From an uncultured bacterium (lineage in GTDB: Bacteria > Bacillota_I > Bacilli_A > RFN20 > CAG-826), in contig CASEKC010000004.1 in assembly GCA_949288485.1 (NCBI GenBank), forward strand, positions 100,363-164,362: 64,000 bases of DNA, in the 5' to 3' direction. The notes beneath the pieces were generated by a model. The model ran no database searches and was not told the origin of the DNA. It saw only the letters and a program-made list of their open reading frames with translations. Positions 8,952 through 17,969 of this stretch are shown in pieces. The translations under genes and the position numbers were made by a program. The number at the start of each line of letters is the position of its first letter. The first letter of the stretch is position 1.

Positions 8952-9409
8952 GAAAAAAATATTTTATTTTAGCTTATTTATTTAGCATTTCATTAACTTC
9001 ATGTTCATTGTTTTATCCTTATTTAAACATCAAATCATATGTTAAAAGTAATAATGCATCTTTAATTGGAGTTATAACAAGATTTGATCATCAATTAATT
9101 GAACTTAAAGATAACAAAAATGAAGAAGATTTTTTAAATGATTTTTCTTCAATAAAAAGATCGTATAAAGATAAAGGTGATAAATGTGGAATTGATGAAT
9201 TTTATGTAGTATTTCATTCTTCTAAAAATGATGAATATTTCGGATATGGAAGAAGAAATTTTGTAATATATAATTCCTTTTCTTTATCTAATTTAGAAGA
9301 TATTAAGATTAAAGAAGCGCAGGAGTGTTATACGGATTCAATTAGTGAATATTTTAAAATTTGCAATGAATATTTTGATTTACCAGAATTAATAAATCAA
9401 TGTGGTTAA
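8948..9409 (+). CDS. Small exported lipoprotein, paralogue of 1437-1901
   Basis: The 153-residue product has a lipobox (SLTSC, Cys19) and matches the protein at 1437 along its whole length. Identity is almost complete between NKNEEDFLNDFSSIKRS and FGYGRR, pointing to recent duplication or selection on that segment. The start codon overlaps the protease stop (ATGA), so translation is coupled and the lipoprotein is made with the caspase-like enzyme. This pairing suggests a partner, inhibitor or surface receptor role, but that is inference. Confidence 0.78.
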   Translation: MRKKYFILAYLFSISLTSCSLFYPYLNIKSYVKSNNASLIGVITRFDHQLIELKDNKNEEDFLNDFSSIKRSYKDKGDKCGIDEFYVVFHSSKNDEYFGYGRRNFVIYNSFSLSNLEDIKIKEAQECYTDSISEYFKICNEYFDLPELINQCG

Positions 9410-9433
9410 AAAATATTTTATAGTACAAATATG

Positions 9434-9453
9434 TATTGAATATATATTCAATA
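9434..9453. repeat. 20-bp perfect palindrome
   Basis: The half-sites TATTGAATAT and ATATTCAATA abut without a spacer. The element lies 25 nt after the lipoprotein stop and just before the rpmE promoter, so it could be an AT-rich terminator stem or an rpmE operator. Confidence 0.4.
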
Positions 9454-9467
9454 TAAACATTTTTTTC

Positions 9468-9496
9468 TTGATATTTATCCCTTTCTTTTCTATAAT
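9468..9496 (+). promoter_or_regulatory. rpmE promoter
   Basis: TTGATA (9468-9473), a 17-nt spacer and a perfect TATAAT (9491-9496) make a clear housekeeping-type promoter 62 bp before the rpmE start codon. Confidence 0.75.
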
Positions 9497-9558
9497 CTCG
9501 ATACATGCTTTCTTTGAACAAGAAAATAAGAAAGTTCAAGGCGGAAGGAGTAAAGAAT

Positions 9559-9765
9559 ATGAAAGAAGGAATTCATCCAAAGTATCAAAAATGCCAAGTT
9601 ACTTGCGTATCTTGTGGTGCAACATTTGAAACAGAATCAACAATGAAAGAAATTAGAGTTGATACATGTTCAAATTGCCATCCATTCTATACTGGAAAAC
9701 AAAGATTCGTTCAAGCTGATGGTAGAGTTGATAAATTCAATAAAAAATACGGATTTAAAAAATAG
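9559..9765 (+). CDS. rpmE: 50S ribosomal protein L31
   Basis: The 68-residue protein ([20 protein letters not shown]...) is a full-length, zinc-containing type L31, with Cys16/Cys19 and Cys37/Cys40 as the likely metal ligands. I chose the ATG at 9559 because GGAAGGAG lies just upstream and the sequence starts as the family does; the longer frame only adds residues upstream of it. It is a monocistronic unit between its own promoter and a strong terminator. Confidence 0.95.
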   Translation: MKEGIHPKYQKCQVTCVSCGATFETESTMKEIRVDTCSNCHPFYTGKQRFVQADGRVDKFNKKYGFKK

Positions 9766-9786
9766 TTTAAAATTAAATTTATTTAT

Positions 9787-9820
9787 AAGAAAAAATGGAG
9801 ATTAAACTCCATTTTTTCTT
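9787..9820 (+). terminator. Intrinsic terminator after rpmE
   Basis: A perfect 14-bp stem (AAGAAAAAATGGAG at 9787-9800 and its complement at 9807-9820) encloses a 6-nt loop and ends in a T-rich arm. It can act in both directions. Confidence 0.85.
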
Positions 9821-9919
9821 ATATAAAAGAACATAAAAAAATGGTATATTAATCAAGGATTATTTATTAATTTATTTATATATAAATAATAAATAAAAGA
9901 AAGAAAGGTTATTTAATTT

Positions 9920-11509
9920 ATGGAAAAGAAAAGATTTTATATAACAACTCCAATTTATTATCCATCTGGAAATGCTCATATTGGTCATGCTTATTGTACA
10001 ACTTTATGTGATGTTTTTGCTCGTTATAAAAGAATGAGACATTTTGAAACATTCTTTTTAACAGGTACTGATGAACATGGTTTAAAAATAGAAAAAAATG
10101 CTAAAGCAGCTGGAAAAGATCCTCAAACATATGTTGATGAAATCGTTGCTAAATTTAAAGATTTATGGAGAGTAATGGAAATTTCTAATGATGATTTTAT
10201 TAGAACTACTGATCCAAAACATATTGCTGTTGTTCAAAAAGTTTTTTCTCATATGATTAAAAACGATGATGTCTATTTAGGAAGCTATAAGGGATGGTAT
10301 TGTATACCATGTGAATCTTTTTGGACTGATACACAAGTAGGCGAAAATCATCTTTGTCCTGATTGTGGAAGAGAAGTTGTTAAAGAAGAAGAACCTTGTT
10401 TATTTTTTAAAACTCAAAAATATTTACCAGAATTAAATACTTTCTTTGATAAAGAAAAAAGTGTTTATCCTATTGGTAGAAAAAATGAGATGATTAATAA
10501 TTTTATTAAACCAGGATTAGAAGATTTGTGTGTTTCAAGAACTTCATTTAAATGGGGTGTTCCAATTAATGAATATGAAGGACATGTTTCTTATGTTTGG
10601 GTTGACGCTCTTTTTAATTATGTTTCGGCTTTAAATTATTTAACTGATGATGATTCTTTATATAAAAAATTCTGGGAAAGTGAAGAAAGTGAAATTATTC
10701 ATGTAATTGGTGCAGATATTACTCGTTTCCATACAATTTATTGGCCAGAATTTTTAACATCAATGGGATTAAGACTTCCAGACCGCGTCTTTGTTCATGG
10801 TTTATTAATGATGAAAGATGGTAAAATGTCTAAATCAAAAGGAAATGTCGTTTCGCCTTATCCATTAATCGAAAGATATGGAGTTGATGCTTTAAGATAT
10901 TATTTAACTAGAGAAATTATTTTTGGAAACGATGGTCAATTTACTCCAGAACAATTTATTGATCGTATTAACATGGATTTAGTTAATAATTATGGAAATT
11001 TAGTTTCTAGAACAATTTCTATGATTGAAAAATATTTTGATGGAGTTATTCCTTCCTATTTAAAAGATATTAATGAACAAGATAATGAAATTGATTCTTT
11101 AATTAAGTTAACTATTGATAAATATATTAGTGAACTTGATGATTTAAAAATTACTGAAGGATTTATTGATGTAATGAATTTAATTTCAAGAGCTAATAAA
11201 TATATTGAAGAAACAACTCCATGGGCTTTAGCAAAAGATGAGAGTAAAAAAGAAAATTTAAAATCTGTTTTAGCTCATTTAGCACGTGTTTTATTTGTTT
11301 CAACAAAACTTTTAGAACCAGTTCTTGTTAAAAAGGTTAAAGAAGTATACGAAGAACTTAATTTAACTAATGAAGAAGCTGATTTTGACAATATTTTAAA
11401 TGAACATTTATTAGATAATAAAAAGGTTAAAAAAGGAGCAATCCTCTTCCCAAGACTTGATGTAAATAAAGAAGTTGAATATGTTAAGTCTTTAATGACT
11501 AATAAATAA
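9920..11509 (+). CDS. metG: Methionyl-tRNA synthetase
   Basis: This 529-residue class I synthetase charges tRNA-Met. The HIGH motif is at residues 20-23 (GNAHIGHAY) and KMSKS at 302-306. The connective domain has a CxxC...CxxC zinc knuckle (CIPCESFW...CPDCGREV). It lacks the C-terminal EMAP/Trbp111-like domain found in many homologues, so the chain ends after the helical anticodon-binding domain. A GAAAGG ribosome-binding site precedes the ATG. No T-box leader is visible in the short upstream gap. Confidence 0.95.
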   Translation: MEKKRFYITTPIYYPSGNAHIGHAYCTTLCDVFARYKRMRHFETFFLTGTDEHGLKIEKNAKAAGKDPQTYVDEIVAKFKDLWRVMEISNDDFIRTTDPKHIAVVQKVFSHMIKNDDVYLGSYKGWYCIPCESFWTDTQVGENHLCPDCGREVVKEEEPCLFFKTQKYLPELNTFFDKEKSVYPIGRKNEMINNFIKPGLEDLCVSRTSFKWGVPINEYEGHVSYVWVDALFNYVSALNYLTDDDSLYKKFWESEESEIIHVIGADITRFHTIYWPEFLTSMGLRLPDRVFVHGLLMMKDGKMSKSKGNVVSPYPLIERYGVDALRYYLTREIIFGNDGQFTPEQFIDRINMDLVNNYGNLVSRTISMIEKYFDGVIPSYLKDINEQDNEIDSLIKLTIDKYISELDDLKITEGFIDVMNLISRANKYIEETTPWALAKDESKKENLKSVLAHLARVLFVSTKLLEPVLVKKVKEVYEELNLTNEEADFDNILNEHLLDNKKVKKGAILFPRLDVNKEVEYVKSLMTNK

Positions 11510-11529
11510 AATTATTTATTAATAAAAAA

Positions 11530-11568
11530 AGATGGTGCCTTTATGGGATAGAAATATCAGCACCATCT
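11530..11568. terminator. Stem-loop after metG
   Basis: AGATGGTGC (11530-11538) pairs with GCACCATCT (11560-11568). Inside is a small GATA-GAAA-TATC hairpin with a GNRA-type loop on the plus strand. A run of seven A precedes the stem, so it is also a well-formed terminator on the minus strand, where no gene is seen. Confidence 0.55.
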
Positions 11569-11676
11569 ATTACCTTTATTATAAATATAAAAATAAAAAA
11601 ATAGATTAAAATATGTATTTTTTATTTATATAAGAAAGAATTGTTTATTATATTTGTCACTAATTTAATAATAAAA

Positions 11677-11979
11677 ATGGAAAAACTAGATTTTAATAAA
11701 GATTTTAATTTTATAAATAAGCATAATGTAAGTTATTATGCTTATTTAAACAATAAAGAAGTTATATTTTTATCTTATAAAAAATATGAAGGAATTATAA
11801 CTTTACAATATTTAGAAAATGGTGGGATAACTTCTTTAATTGATAATAAAATAATTATTAAATTAAAGAATGGATATTTAGAAATAAGTAAACTTAAATA
11901 TATGAATAGAGAATATTCTTCAAAAGAATTTATAAAGTTAATTGGAGAAAAGAATTTAATTAATAATTATTTTAAATAA
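11677..11979 (+). CDS. Small hypothetical protein, 100 residues
   Basis: I place the start at ATG 11677 (MEKLDFNKDFNFINKH...) rather than the in-frame TTG at 11641, because TTGTTT (11641-11646), 17 nt and TTTAAT (11664-11669) form a promoter that would start transcription at or next to this ATG. There is no Shine-Dalgarno sequence. The pattern IIIKLKNGYLEISKLKYM..FIKLIGE recalls the beta-strand repeats of YabP/YqfC-like proteins only weakly, so the family is left open. It sits between metG and the rRNA methyltransferase. Confidence 0.55.
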   Translation: MEKLDFNKDFNFINKHNVSYYAYLNNKEVIFLSYKKYEGIITLQYLENGGITSLIDNKIIIKLKNGYLEISKLKYMNREYSSKEFIKLIGEKNLINNYFK

Positions 11980-12007
11980 AAATATAATTAAATTAGATAT
12001 AAAAGAT

Positions 12008-13345
12008 ATGAAAAATGAACTTATAAATGTTAAATGTGTAGATTTTACCTTTGATGGACAAGGTTTAGCTAAAGATAAAAATAAAAGGACATATTTTGTT
12101 CCTTCTCTTTTAATTGATGAAGAAGCTGAAATTGAAGTTTTATATCATAAAAAAGATTATGATATTGGTAAAATTAAAAAGATAACTAAATTATCTCCAT
12201 ATCGAATAAATCCTAAATGTCCATGTGCCACTGCTTGTGGAGGATGCTCTTTTCAAAATCTTTTATATGAAAAAGAGTTGGAATATAAAAGAAAAGTTGC
12301 AATTAATACTTTAAAATCAATTGCTAAAATTGATGTAAAAAATCCTTCTATAATCGGAATGGAAGAACCATATTATTATAGAAATAAAATCCAAGTTCCT
12401 TTTGGTTATGATAAACAAAAAAGACTAGTTTATGGTTTTTATCGTTTGAAAAGCCATGATATTGTTCCTATTTCTGAATGCGTAATTGAAAGTAAAGAAC
12501 ATGTTTCTATTTTAAAAAGCATTAAAGATTTAATGTTATCAATGAAAATAAATGCTTATGATGAAGATAAAGATGAAGGTATCTTAAGGCATGTTTTAAT
12601 ACGTGTTGGCAAAGTAAGCAAGGAAATAATGGTTGTTTTAGTAGTTAAAGAAAAACAATTTAAAAATAAAGGTGTTTTTGTTAAAGAATTAGTTAAATTA
12701 AATCCTGAAATAACGACTGTCATTTATAATTACAACGAAAGAAGAACTAATGTAATTTTAGGCGAAAAAGAAGAAGTTGCTTATGGAAGAGGATTTATTT
12801 TTGATTCTCTTTTAGGAATAAATTTTAAAATTTCTTCAAAATCTTTTTATCAAGTGAATCATGATCAATGTGAAAAATTATATTCTTTAGCAATTTCTAA
12901 AGCACATTTAACTAAAGAAGATGAAATTTTAGATGCTTATTGCGGAATAGGAACAATTGGTTTAATCGCTTCAAAATATGTAAAAAATGTTTTAGGAGTA
13001 GAAATAGTTAAAGAAGCAATTGAAGATGCCATTCAAAATGCAAAATTAAACAATATTAAAAATGCTATATTTATAGTTAGCGACGCAAAAGATGTCATGC
13101 TTAAAAAAGCATATGATTGTGTTTTTGTTGATCCACCAAGGAAAGGTTTAGATCCTAAATTTTTAAAAGGAATTATGAATTCTCATCCTAAAAAAATTGT
13201 CTATATTTCTTGTGATGTAGGAACACTTGCTAGAGATTTATCTATTTTAAAGAAAAATTATAATATTGAATCTATTGATTTCATAGATATGTTCCCAAGA
13301 ACCTTCCACGTGGAAACAGTCGCTTATTTAGAATTAAAAAGATAA
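12008..13345 (+). CDS. rlmD: 23S rRNA (uracil-C5)-methyltransferase, RlmD/RlmCD family
   Basis: The 445-residue enzyme has an N-terminal TRAM-like domain, the Fe-S cysteine cluster CPCATACGGCSF and a C-terminal SAM methyltransferase fold with DAYCGIGTIGL. The FVDPPRKGL motif and the catalytic Cys in VYISCDVGTLARDL are both present. It uses SAM to form 5-methyluridine in 23S rRNA. In Bacillota a single RlmCD often does both U747 and U1939, so the exact target is uncertain. The MazG-like gene follows after 18 nt. Confidence 0.9.
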   Translation: MKNELINVKCVDFTFDGQGLAKDKNKRTYFVPSLLIDEEAEIEVLYHKKDYDIGKIKKITKLSPYRINPKCPCATACGGCSFQNLLYEKELEYKRKVAINTLKSIAKIDVKNPSIIGMEEPYYYRNKIQVPFGYDKQKRLVYGFYRLKSHDIVPISECVIESKEHVSILKSIKDLMLSMKINAYDEDKDEGILRHVLIRVGKVSKEIMVVLVVKEKQFKNKGVFVKELVKLNPEITTVIYNYNERRTNVILGEKEEVAYGRGFIFDSLLGINFKISSKSFYQVNHDQCEKLYSLAISKAHLTKEDEILDAYCGIGTIGLIASKYVKNVLGVEIVKEAIEDAIQNAKLNNIKNAIFIVSDAKDVMLKKAYDCVFVDPPRKGLDPKFLKGIMNSHPKKIVYISCDVGTLARDLSILKKNYNIESIDFIDMFPRTFHVETVAYLELKR

Positions 13346-13363
13346 TTAAAAAGGAAGAAAAAA

Positions 13364-13687
13364 ATGATAAAAAAAGAGACGGTTGAAAGAATTAAAAAAT
13401 TTAGTGATGATCGAAATTTTGATCAATTTCATTCTCCTGCAAATTTAGCTAAATCTATATCAATAGAAGCTAATGAATTACTTGAATGTTTTCAATGGGA
13501 CGAAGTTAATTTTAATCTTGATGAAGTTAAAGATGAATTAGCTGATGTAAGTGTTTATATTATTGATTTAGCACTTAAACTTAATTTAGATTTAGATGAA
13601 ATTATTAATAATAAAATGAAGAAAAACGAAGATAAATATCCTATTGAAAAAAGTTATGGCAAAGCAACTAAATACGATAAATTATAA
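13364..13687 (+). CDS. MazG-like nucleotide pyrophosphohydrolase
   Basis: The 107-residue protein has the all-alpha NTP-PPase metal-binding pattern ExxE (Glu38/Glu41) and ExxD (Glu58/Asp61) within SIEANELLECFQWDE...VKDELADVSVYIIDLA. This matches the single-domain RS21-C6/MazG-like group that removes non-canonical dNTPs, for example dCTP analogues. It follows the rRNA methyltransferase closely, with an AAGGAAG site between, and is probably co-transcribed. Confidence 0.85.
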   Translation: MIKKETVERIKKFSDDRNFDQFHSPANLAKSISIEANELLECFQWDEVNFNLDEVKDELADVSVYIIDLALKLNLDLDEIINNKMKKNEDKYPIEKSYGKATKYDKL

Positions 13688-13824
13688 AATTGCTTGTCAA
13701 AAATTTATTTTAGCCTTAACATTATTATTAATTCATAAGCAATATAGCGAATTTATATTTTATTTATTTAATAAATAAATATTTTTTCACCCCCCTATAT
13801 TGCATATAATATTTTTCTCCTTTA

Positions 13825-13850
13825 GTCGAATGATAACGTTATCATTCGAC
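13825..13850. promoter_or_regulatory. 26-bp perfect palindrome, terminator or operator
   Basis: Half-sites GTCGAATGATAAC and GTTATCATTCGAC abut exactly. As RNA it would give an 11-bp stem with an ACGT loop followed by TTTATTTTTT, a plausible plus-strand terminator 137 nt after the MazG gene. The core TGATAACGTTATCA also looks like a LacI/GalR-type operator, 118 bp before the oxidoreductase operon. Confidence 0.55.
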
Positions 13851-13967
13851 TTTATTTTTTAAATTAAATATTTAATAATTCATAAATTTAAAGTTTATAG
13901 ATTATTCTTTTTACTTTTTATTTTATAATATTCTTAAATTCATAAAGTTATTAGGGAGAAAAAAATA

Positions 13968-16025
13968 ATGAAAAAAGATTATGAGACTCTATTTACACCT
14001 CGGAAGATAGGGAATGTAACTATTAAAAATAGAATAGTTTTATGTCCTATGGGTGGAACATCTCTTTTTGGTTGGATGGAAAGAAACCATTTTGATAAAG
14101 AAGCGGCTGATTTCTTTTTAACAAGAGCAAAAAATAATGTTGGATTAATTATTCCAGGTATCGCTCCATTAAAAGATACGATTTTAAATCGCTGGCTTTA
14201 TAAAAATAAGAAGATGTTTGAAGAATTAAAGGTTTATATGGAAGAATTCCATAAAACAGGTGCTAAATTATTTGTTCAACTTACAGCTGGATTTGGTAGA
14301 AGTTTTGCAATTACTGAACCTTTAAAAATAATAGCTAAAAATAAAGTTTTATCATTTATTGCTAAACCTATTATTGATGCTTCATATTTATGTGCTTCTC
14401 CTAGTGAACTTCCTTCACGTTGGGATCCATCTATAAAATGTAGAGCTTTAACAGTTAAAGAAATTCATGAAATTATTGAAGCTTATGCTTTAACTTCAAA
14501 AATGTTAAAAGATGCTGGTGTTGATGGAGTTGAAGTTCACGCTGTTCATGAAGGCTATTTATTAGATCAATTTACTTTAAAATATACAAATCAAAGAACT
14601 GATGATTATGGTGGAAGTTTTGTTAATAGATATCGTTTCCCTGTAGAAGTAGTTCATGCAATTAAAGATAAATGTGGTAAAGATTTCCCTGTTTCTTTAA
14701 GATATTCAGTTATTTCTAAAACAAAAGGCTTTGATCATGGCGCACTTCCTGAAGAAGGTAGTAACTATACTGAAGTAGGAAGAGATTTAGAAGAATCTTT
14801 ATTAGCAGCAAAATATCTTCAAGACGCTGGATATGATATGTTAAATTGCGATAATGGTACATATGATGCTTGGTATTGGGCTCACCCACCAGTTTATATG
14901 CCTAACAATTGTAATTTAAATGATGTTGCTGAACTTAAAAAAGCAGTAACAATCCCTTTAGTTTGTGCAGGCAAAATGACTTTAGATGTTGCTAGCGAAG
15001 CAATAAAAGAAGGAAAAATTGATGCAATGGGTGTTGCAAGACAATTTTTAACCGATCCAGCTTGGGTAACTAAAGTTATGGAAGACCGATTAGAAGATAT
15101 TATGCCATGTATTCATTGTCATAATGGCTGCTTTAACATGGCTCATTATAAAGGAGTTGCAAATGATCAAGCATTTAGCGATGTTCAACATATGTCTAGA
15201 TGTGCTTTAAATCCTGAAACAATGAATAGTGCTTATCGTATTGAAAAAGCAAAAACCCCAAAAACAATTGCTGTTATTGGTGGAGGAATTGGTGGAATGG
15301 AAGCTGCGAGAGTTGCTACTTTAAGAGGTCATAAAGTTACAATTTATGAAAAAAGTGACCATTTAGGTGGCGTTTTCTGTGAAGCTTCTAATTTCGACTT
15401 TAAGGATAGCGATAAAAAACTTATTAGTTGGTATATTAGACAAATGGATCAACTACAAGTTAATATTAAGTTAAATACAACAATTAATAATATAGAAGAA
15501 TTAAAAGAAGATGAAATTATTGTAGCAAATGGCGCTAAAGCCAGAAAATTAAATGTTAAGGGCGCTGAGAAATGTATTGATGCTTTATCTTATTTAGATA
15601 ATAAAGAGCAAGTTGGAGATAAAGTTGTAATTATTGGCGGTGGTTTAACCGGATGCGAAATTGCTTACGACTTAATTTTAAAAGGAAAAACAGTTTCAAT
15701 TGTTGAAGTTAAACAAGATTTAATGGCTGTAAGGGGTTTATGTTTAGCTAATTCTTCTTATTTAAGAGATTTCTTTAAACTTCATAAAACCGATGTTCAT
15801 TTAGATACTAATGTCAGGGAAATTACAGATAAAGTAGTAGTTTGTGTTGATATTTATGGAAATGAAGTTGCATTAGATTATGATACAGTTATTTGTTCAA
15901 TTGGCTATAATCCAGCTCCACTTGCAAAAAAATCATCTCATGTTCACCTTGTTGGAGATGCAAAAGAAGTTGGAAATTTAAGAAATGTTATTTGGGGTGC
16001 TTATAAAGTAGCAATGGATTTATAA
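13968..16025 (+). CDS. Old-yellow-enzyme family Fe-S flavoprotein reductase
   Basis: The 685-residue protein has the three-part layout of 2,4-dienoyl-CoA/enoate reductases. An FMN TIM barrel (LFTPRKIGNVTIKNRIV; HAVHEGYLLDQF at 191-202) comes first. A 4Fe-4S cluster follows, with Cys381, 384, 388 and 412. FAD and NAD(P)H Rossmann domains complete it (IAVIGGGIGGME near 435-445; VVIIGGGLTGCE near 550). It should reduce an activated C=C bond or a related substrate with NAD(P)H. The next gene starts 10 nt downstream with AAGGAG, so it forms an operon with aconitase X. The true substrate is unknown. Confidence 0.88.
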   Translation: MKKDYETLFTPRKIGNVTIKNRIVLCPMGGTSLFGWMERNHFDKEAADFFLTRAKNNVGLIIPGIAPLKDTILNRWLYKNKKMFEELKVYMEEFHKTGAKLFVQLTAGFGRSFAITEPLKIIAKNKVLSFIAKPIIDASYLCASPSELPSRWDPSIKCRALTVKEIHEIIEAYALTSKMLKDAGVDGVEVHAVHEGYLLDQFTLKYTNQRTDDYGGSFVNRYRFPVEVVHAIKDKCGKDFPVSLRYSVISKTKGFDHGALPEEGSNYTEVGRDLEESLLAAKYLQDAGYDMLNCDNGTYDAWYWAHPPVYMPNNCNLNDVAELKKAVTIPLVCAGKMTLDVASEAIKEGKIDAMGVARQFLTDPAWVTKVMEDRLEDIMPCIHCHNGCFNMAHYKGVANDQAFSDVQHMSRCALNPETMNSAYRIEKAKTPKTIAVIGGGIGGMEAARVATLRGHKVTIYEKSDHLGGVFCEASNFDFKDSDKKLISWYIRQMDQLQVNIKLNTTINNIEELKEDEIIVANGAKARKLNVKGAEKCIDALSYLDNKEQVGDKVVIIGGGLTGCEIAYDLILKGKTVSIVEVKQDLMAVRGLCLANSSYLRDFFKLHKTDVHLDTNVREITDKVVVCVDIYGNEVALDYDTVICSIGYNPAPLAKKSSHVHLVGDAKEVGNLRNVIWGAYKVAMDL

Positions 16026-16035
16026 GGAGTAATTT

Positions 16036-17325
16036 ATGATTGATTACAAAATGGAGTTAGCTCAAGACCAAATTGATATTTTAGAAGGTAAAAAGGGTGA
16101 TACCTTAAGAAAAATGATGGAAACACTCGTTCTTTTTGGTGATATTTTTGGTGCAAAAAGAATGGTTCCGGTAACTCATAAAGAAGGACATCTTGTTACT
16201 TCTTTTGGAATTCCTTTATTAAGACCATTATTTAAAACTATGGAAGAAATTAATAAAGAAGGATTAAAAGCTGAAGGAGGTTTTACCTGTGATCCAGCAC
16301 CTTTAGATTATGAAAATGTTAAATGTAATCTTTTAGAAAAGGTAGTTTTTAATAAAATTTTATATGGAAAACAAGAAGAATACACTGAACAAATGTTAAA
16401 AGCTGGTTTAGTTGATAAGGATTCTTTTTCTTGCACATGTTATTTAGAAGAATGCGGTAATAGACCTAAAAAAGGTGATATTTTATCTTGGGCCGAATCA
16501 AGCGCGGTTGTTTTTGCGAATTCTGTTTTAGGTGCAAGATGTAATAGAAATTCGGGAATGCTTGATTTATTCGGTTCAATTATTGGATATGTTCCAGAGT
16601 TTGGTTTATTACTTGATGAAAATAGAAAAGCAACTTGGATTGTTGAAGTTAAAACAAGTAAAGTTCCTGAAGCACAAATCTTAGGTTCAGCAATTGGAAT
16701 AAAAGTAATGGAAGAAGTTCCTTATATTAAGGGTCTTGATAGATTTATTGGAAGCGAACTTGATCATGAAAATGAAGCTTATTTAAAAGATATGGGTGCA
16801 GCAAGCGCTTCAAATGGAGCAGTTGGCTTATTCCATGTAGAAAATTTAACACCTGAAGCTAAAGAAAGTGGTGAAAATTTAATTTCCCCTAATGCTAAAA
16901 AATATATTATAGACGATACTGAATTAGATAGAGTTTATAAATCATATCCAAATATGTGGAAAAAGAAAGATGCTAATCCAGAGATTACTTTTATCGGATG
17001 CCCACATTTAACTTATTATCAATTAAAGTCTTGGTGTGAAAATATTGTTAAATCATTAAAAGATCACTCTAAAAATAAAGTAAATGGGCAAGTAATTTTA
17101 ACTAGTGCTCCAAAAGTAAAAGCTAAATTTATTAAAGAAAATGAATCTTTATATAAAGAAGTTTATGATTATGGAGTTAGACTTTCTTCGATCTGTCCTT
17201 TGATGTATACAAATAATCCACTTGTTCATGGCAAAGCAATTTTAACTAATTCTAATAAATTAAGAACTTATTCAATGGCTCGTTATTTTAAAGATGATGA
17301 GATTTTAGAATTAATTACTAAATAG
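16036..17325 (+). CDS. Aconitase X catalytic (large) subunit
   Basis: The 429-residue protein matches the DUF521/AcnX catalytic domain (MELAQDQIDILEGKKGDTLRKMMETLVLFGDIFGA; AEGGFTCDP; CNRNSGMLDLFG; SICPLMYTNNP). Characterised members are iron-sulfur hydro-lyases such as cis-3-hydroxy-L-proline dehydratase and archaeal mevalonate-5-phosphate dehydratase. The large and small subunits are separate genes here. Coupling to an OYE-type reductase upstream suggests dehydration followed by, or alternating with, reduction of the new double bond. Confidence 0.88.
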   Translation: MIDYKMELAQDQIDILEGKKGDTLRKMMETLVLFGDIFGAKRMVPVTHKEGHLVTSFGIPLLRPLFKTMEEINKEGLKAEGGFTCDPAPLDYENVKCNLLEKVVFNKILYGKQEEYTEQMLKAGLVDKDSFSCTCYLEECGNRPKKGDILSWAESSAVVFANSVLGARCNRNSGMLDLFGSIIGYVPEFGLLLDENRKATWIVEVKTSKVPEAQILGSAIGIKVMEEVPYIKGLDRFIGSELDHENEAYLKDMGAASASNGAVGLFHVENLTPEAKESGENLISPNAKKYIIDDTELDRVYKSYPNMWKKKDANPEITFIGCPHLTYYQLKSWCENIVKSLKDHSKNKVNGQVILTSAPKVKAKFIKENESLYKEVYDYGVRLSSICPLMYTNNPLVHGKAILTNSNKLRTYSMARYFKDDEILELITK

Positions 17326-17338
17326 GAGGAAGAAAGAC

Positions 17339-17779
17339 ATGAAAACATTTAAAGGAAGAGTTATTGCTAAAGGTAGTTTTACTGGCGAAGCTGCTGTTTC
17401 TCATCAAGGATTCAATACACTTGCTTCTTTCCAAAAATCAGCATTAATGAAAAAGAAAAAAGTTATTGTTAGTGATCAAAATAATAAAGATTTATATGGT
17501 GTTGACATTACTAATAAAATTTTGTGTTTACCTATTACAATTGGTTCAACCACTGGGGGATTAGTTATTCAAACAGTTTGTGATATGGGTATAAATCCTG
17601 CTGCATTCCTTTTTAGTGAAGAAATCGATTCATTAGCAGCTAGCGGAATTGTTTTGGCAAAAGTTTGGCAAAATTCACCTATTATTTGTATAGATAAATT
17701 GGGAAAAGAATTTTTGGATACTGTTAAAACAGGTGATAAATTAGAAATAAAAGAAGATGGCACTGTAACCATTTTATAA
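17339..17779 (+). CDS. Aconitase X swivel (small) subunit
   Basis: The 146-residue protein is a DUF126/AcnX swivel domain (FKGRVIAKGSFTGEAAVSHQGFN; CLPITIGSTTGGLVIQ; ASGIVLAKVW). It completes the active site of the large subunit. An AGGAGG site lies 13 nt after the large-subunit stop. No further gene of the pathway follows on this strand, and the operon ends in a stretch with a bidirectional terminator. Confidence 0.88.
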   Translation: MKTFKGRVIAKGSFTGEAAVSHQGFNTLASFQKSALMKKKKVIVSDQNNKDLYGVDITNKILCLPITIGSTTGGLVIQTVCDMGINPAAFLFSEEIDSLAASGIVLAKVWQNSPIICIDKLGKEFLDTVKTGDKLEIKEDGTVTIL

Positions 17780-17924
17780 ATAAGTTAATATTTAAAAATA
17801 TTGCCTATTTTAAGGGAATAAGTTTAATTATTCCCCCCACAACCTACGTCGACGTTTACTAGACAAGAATGCTTTTTAAAGTAAAAATATTCACTTTTTA
17901 AGCAAATTTTATAAAAATGTAATA

Positions 17925-17959
17925 AAAAAGAGCCATTCTTTCAAAACTTGGCTCTTTTT
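17925..17959. terminator. Bidirectional terminator
   Basis: AAAAAGAGCCA (17925-17935) pairs with TGGCTCTTTTT (17949-17959) around a 13-nt loop. It separates the plus-strand AcnX operon from the convergent acetyltransferase gene. The rest of the 17780-17969 gap shows only a short ACGTCGACGT palindrome at 17846. Confidence 0.85.
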
Positions 17960-17969
17960 ATCTACTTTT

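Noticed and set aside
9402..9629. Plus-strand hydrophobic frame between lipoprotein and rpmE
   Set aside because: It spans the rpmE promoter and overlaps rpmE in another frame, with no ribosome-binding site.
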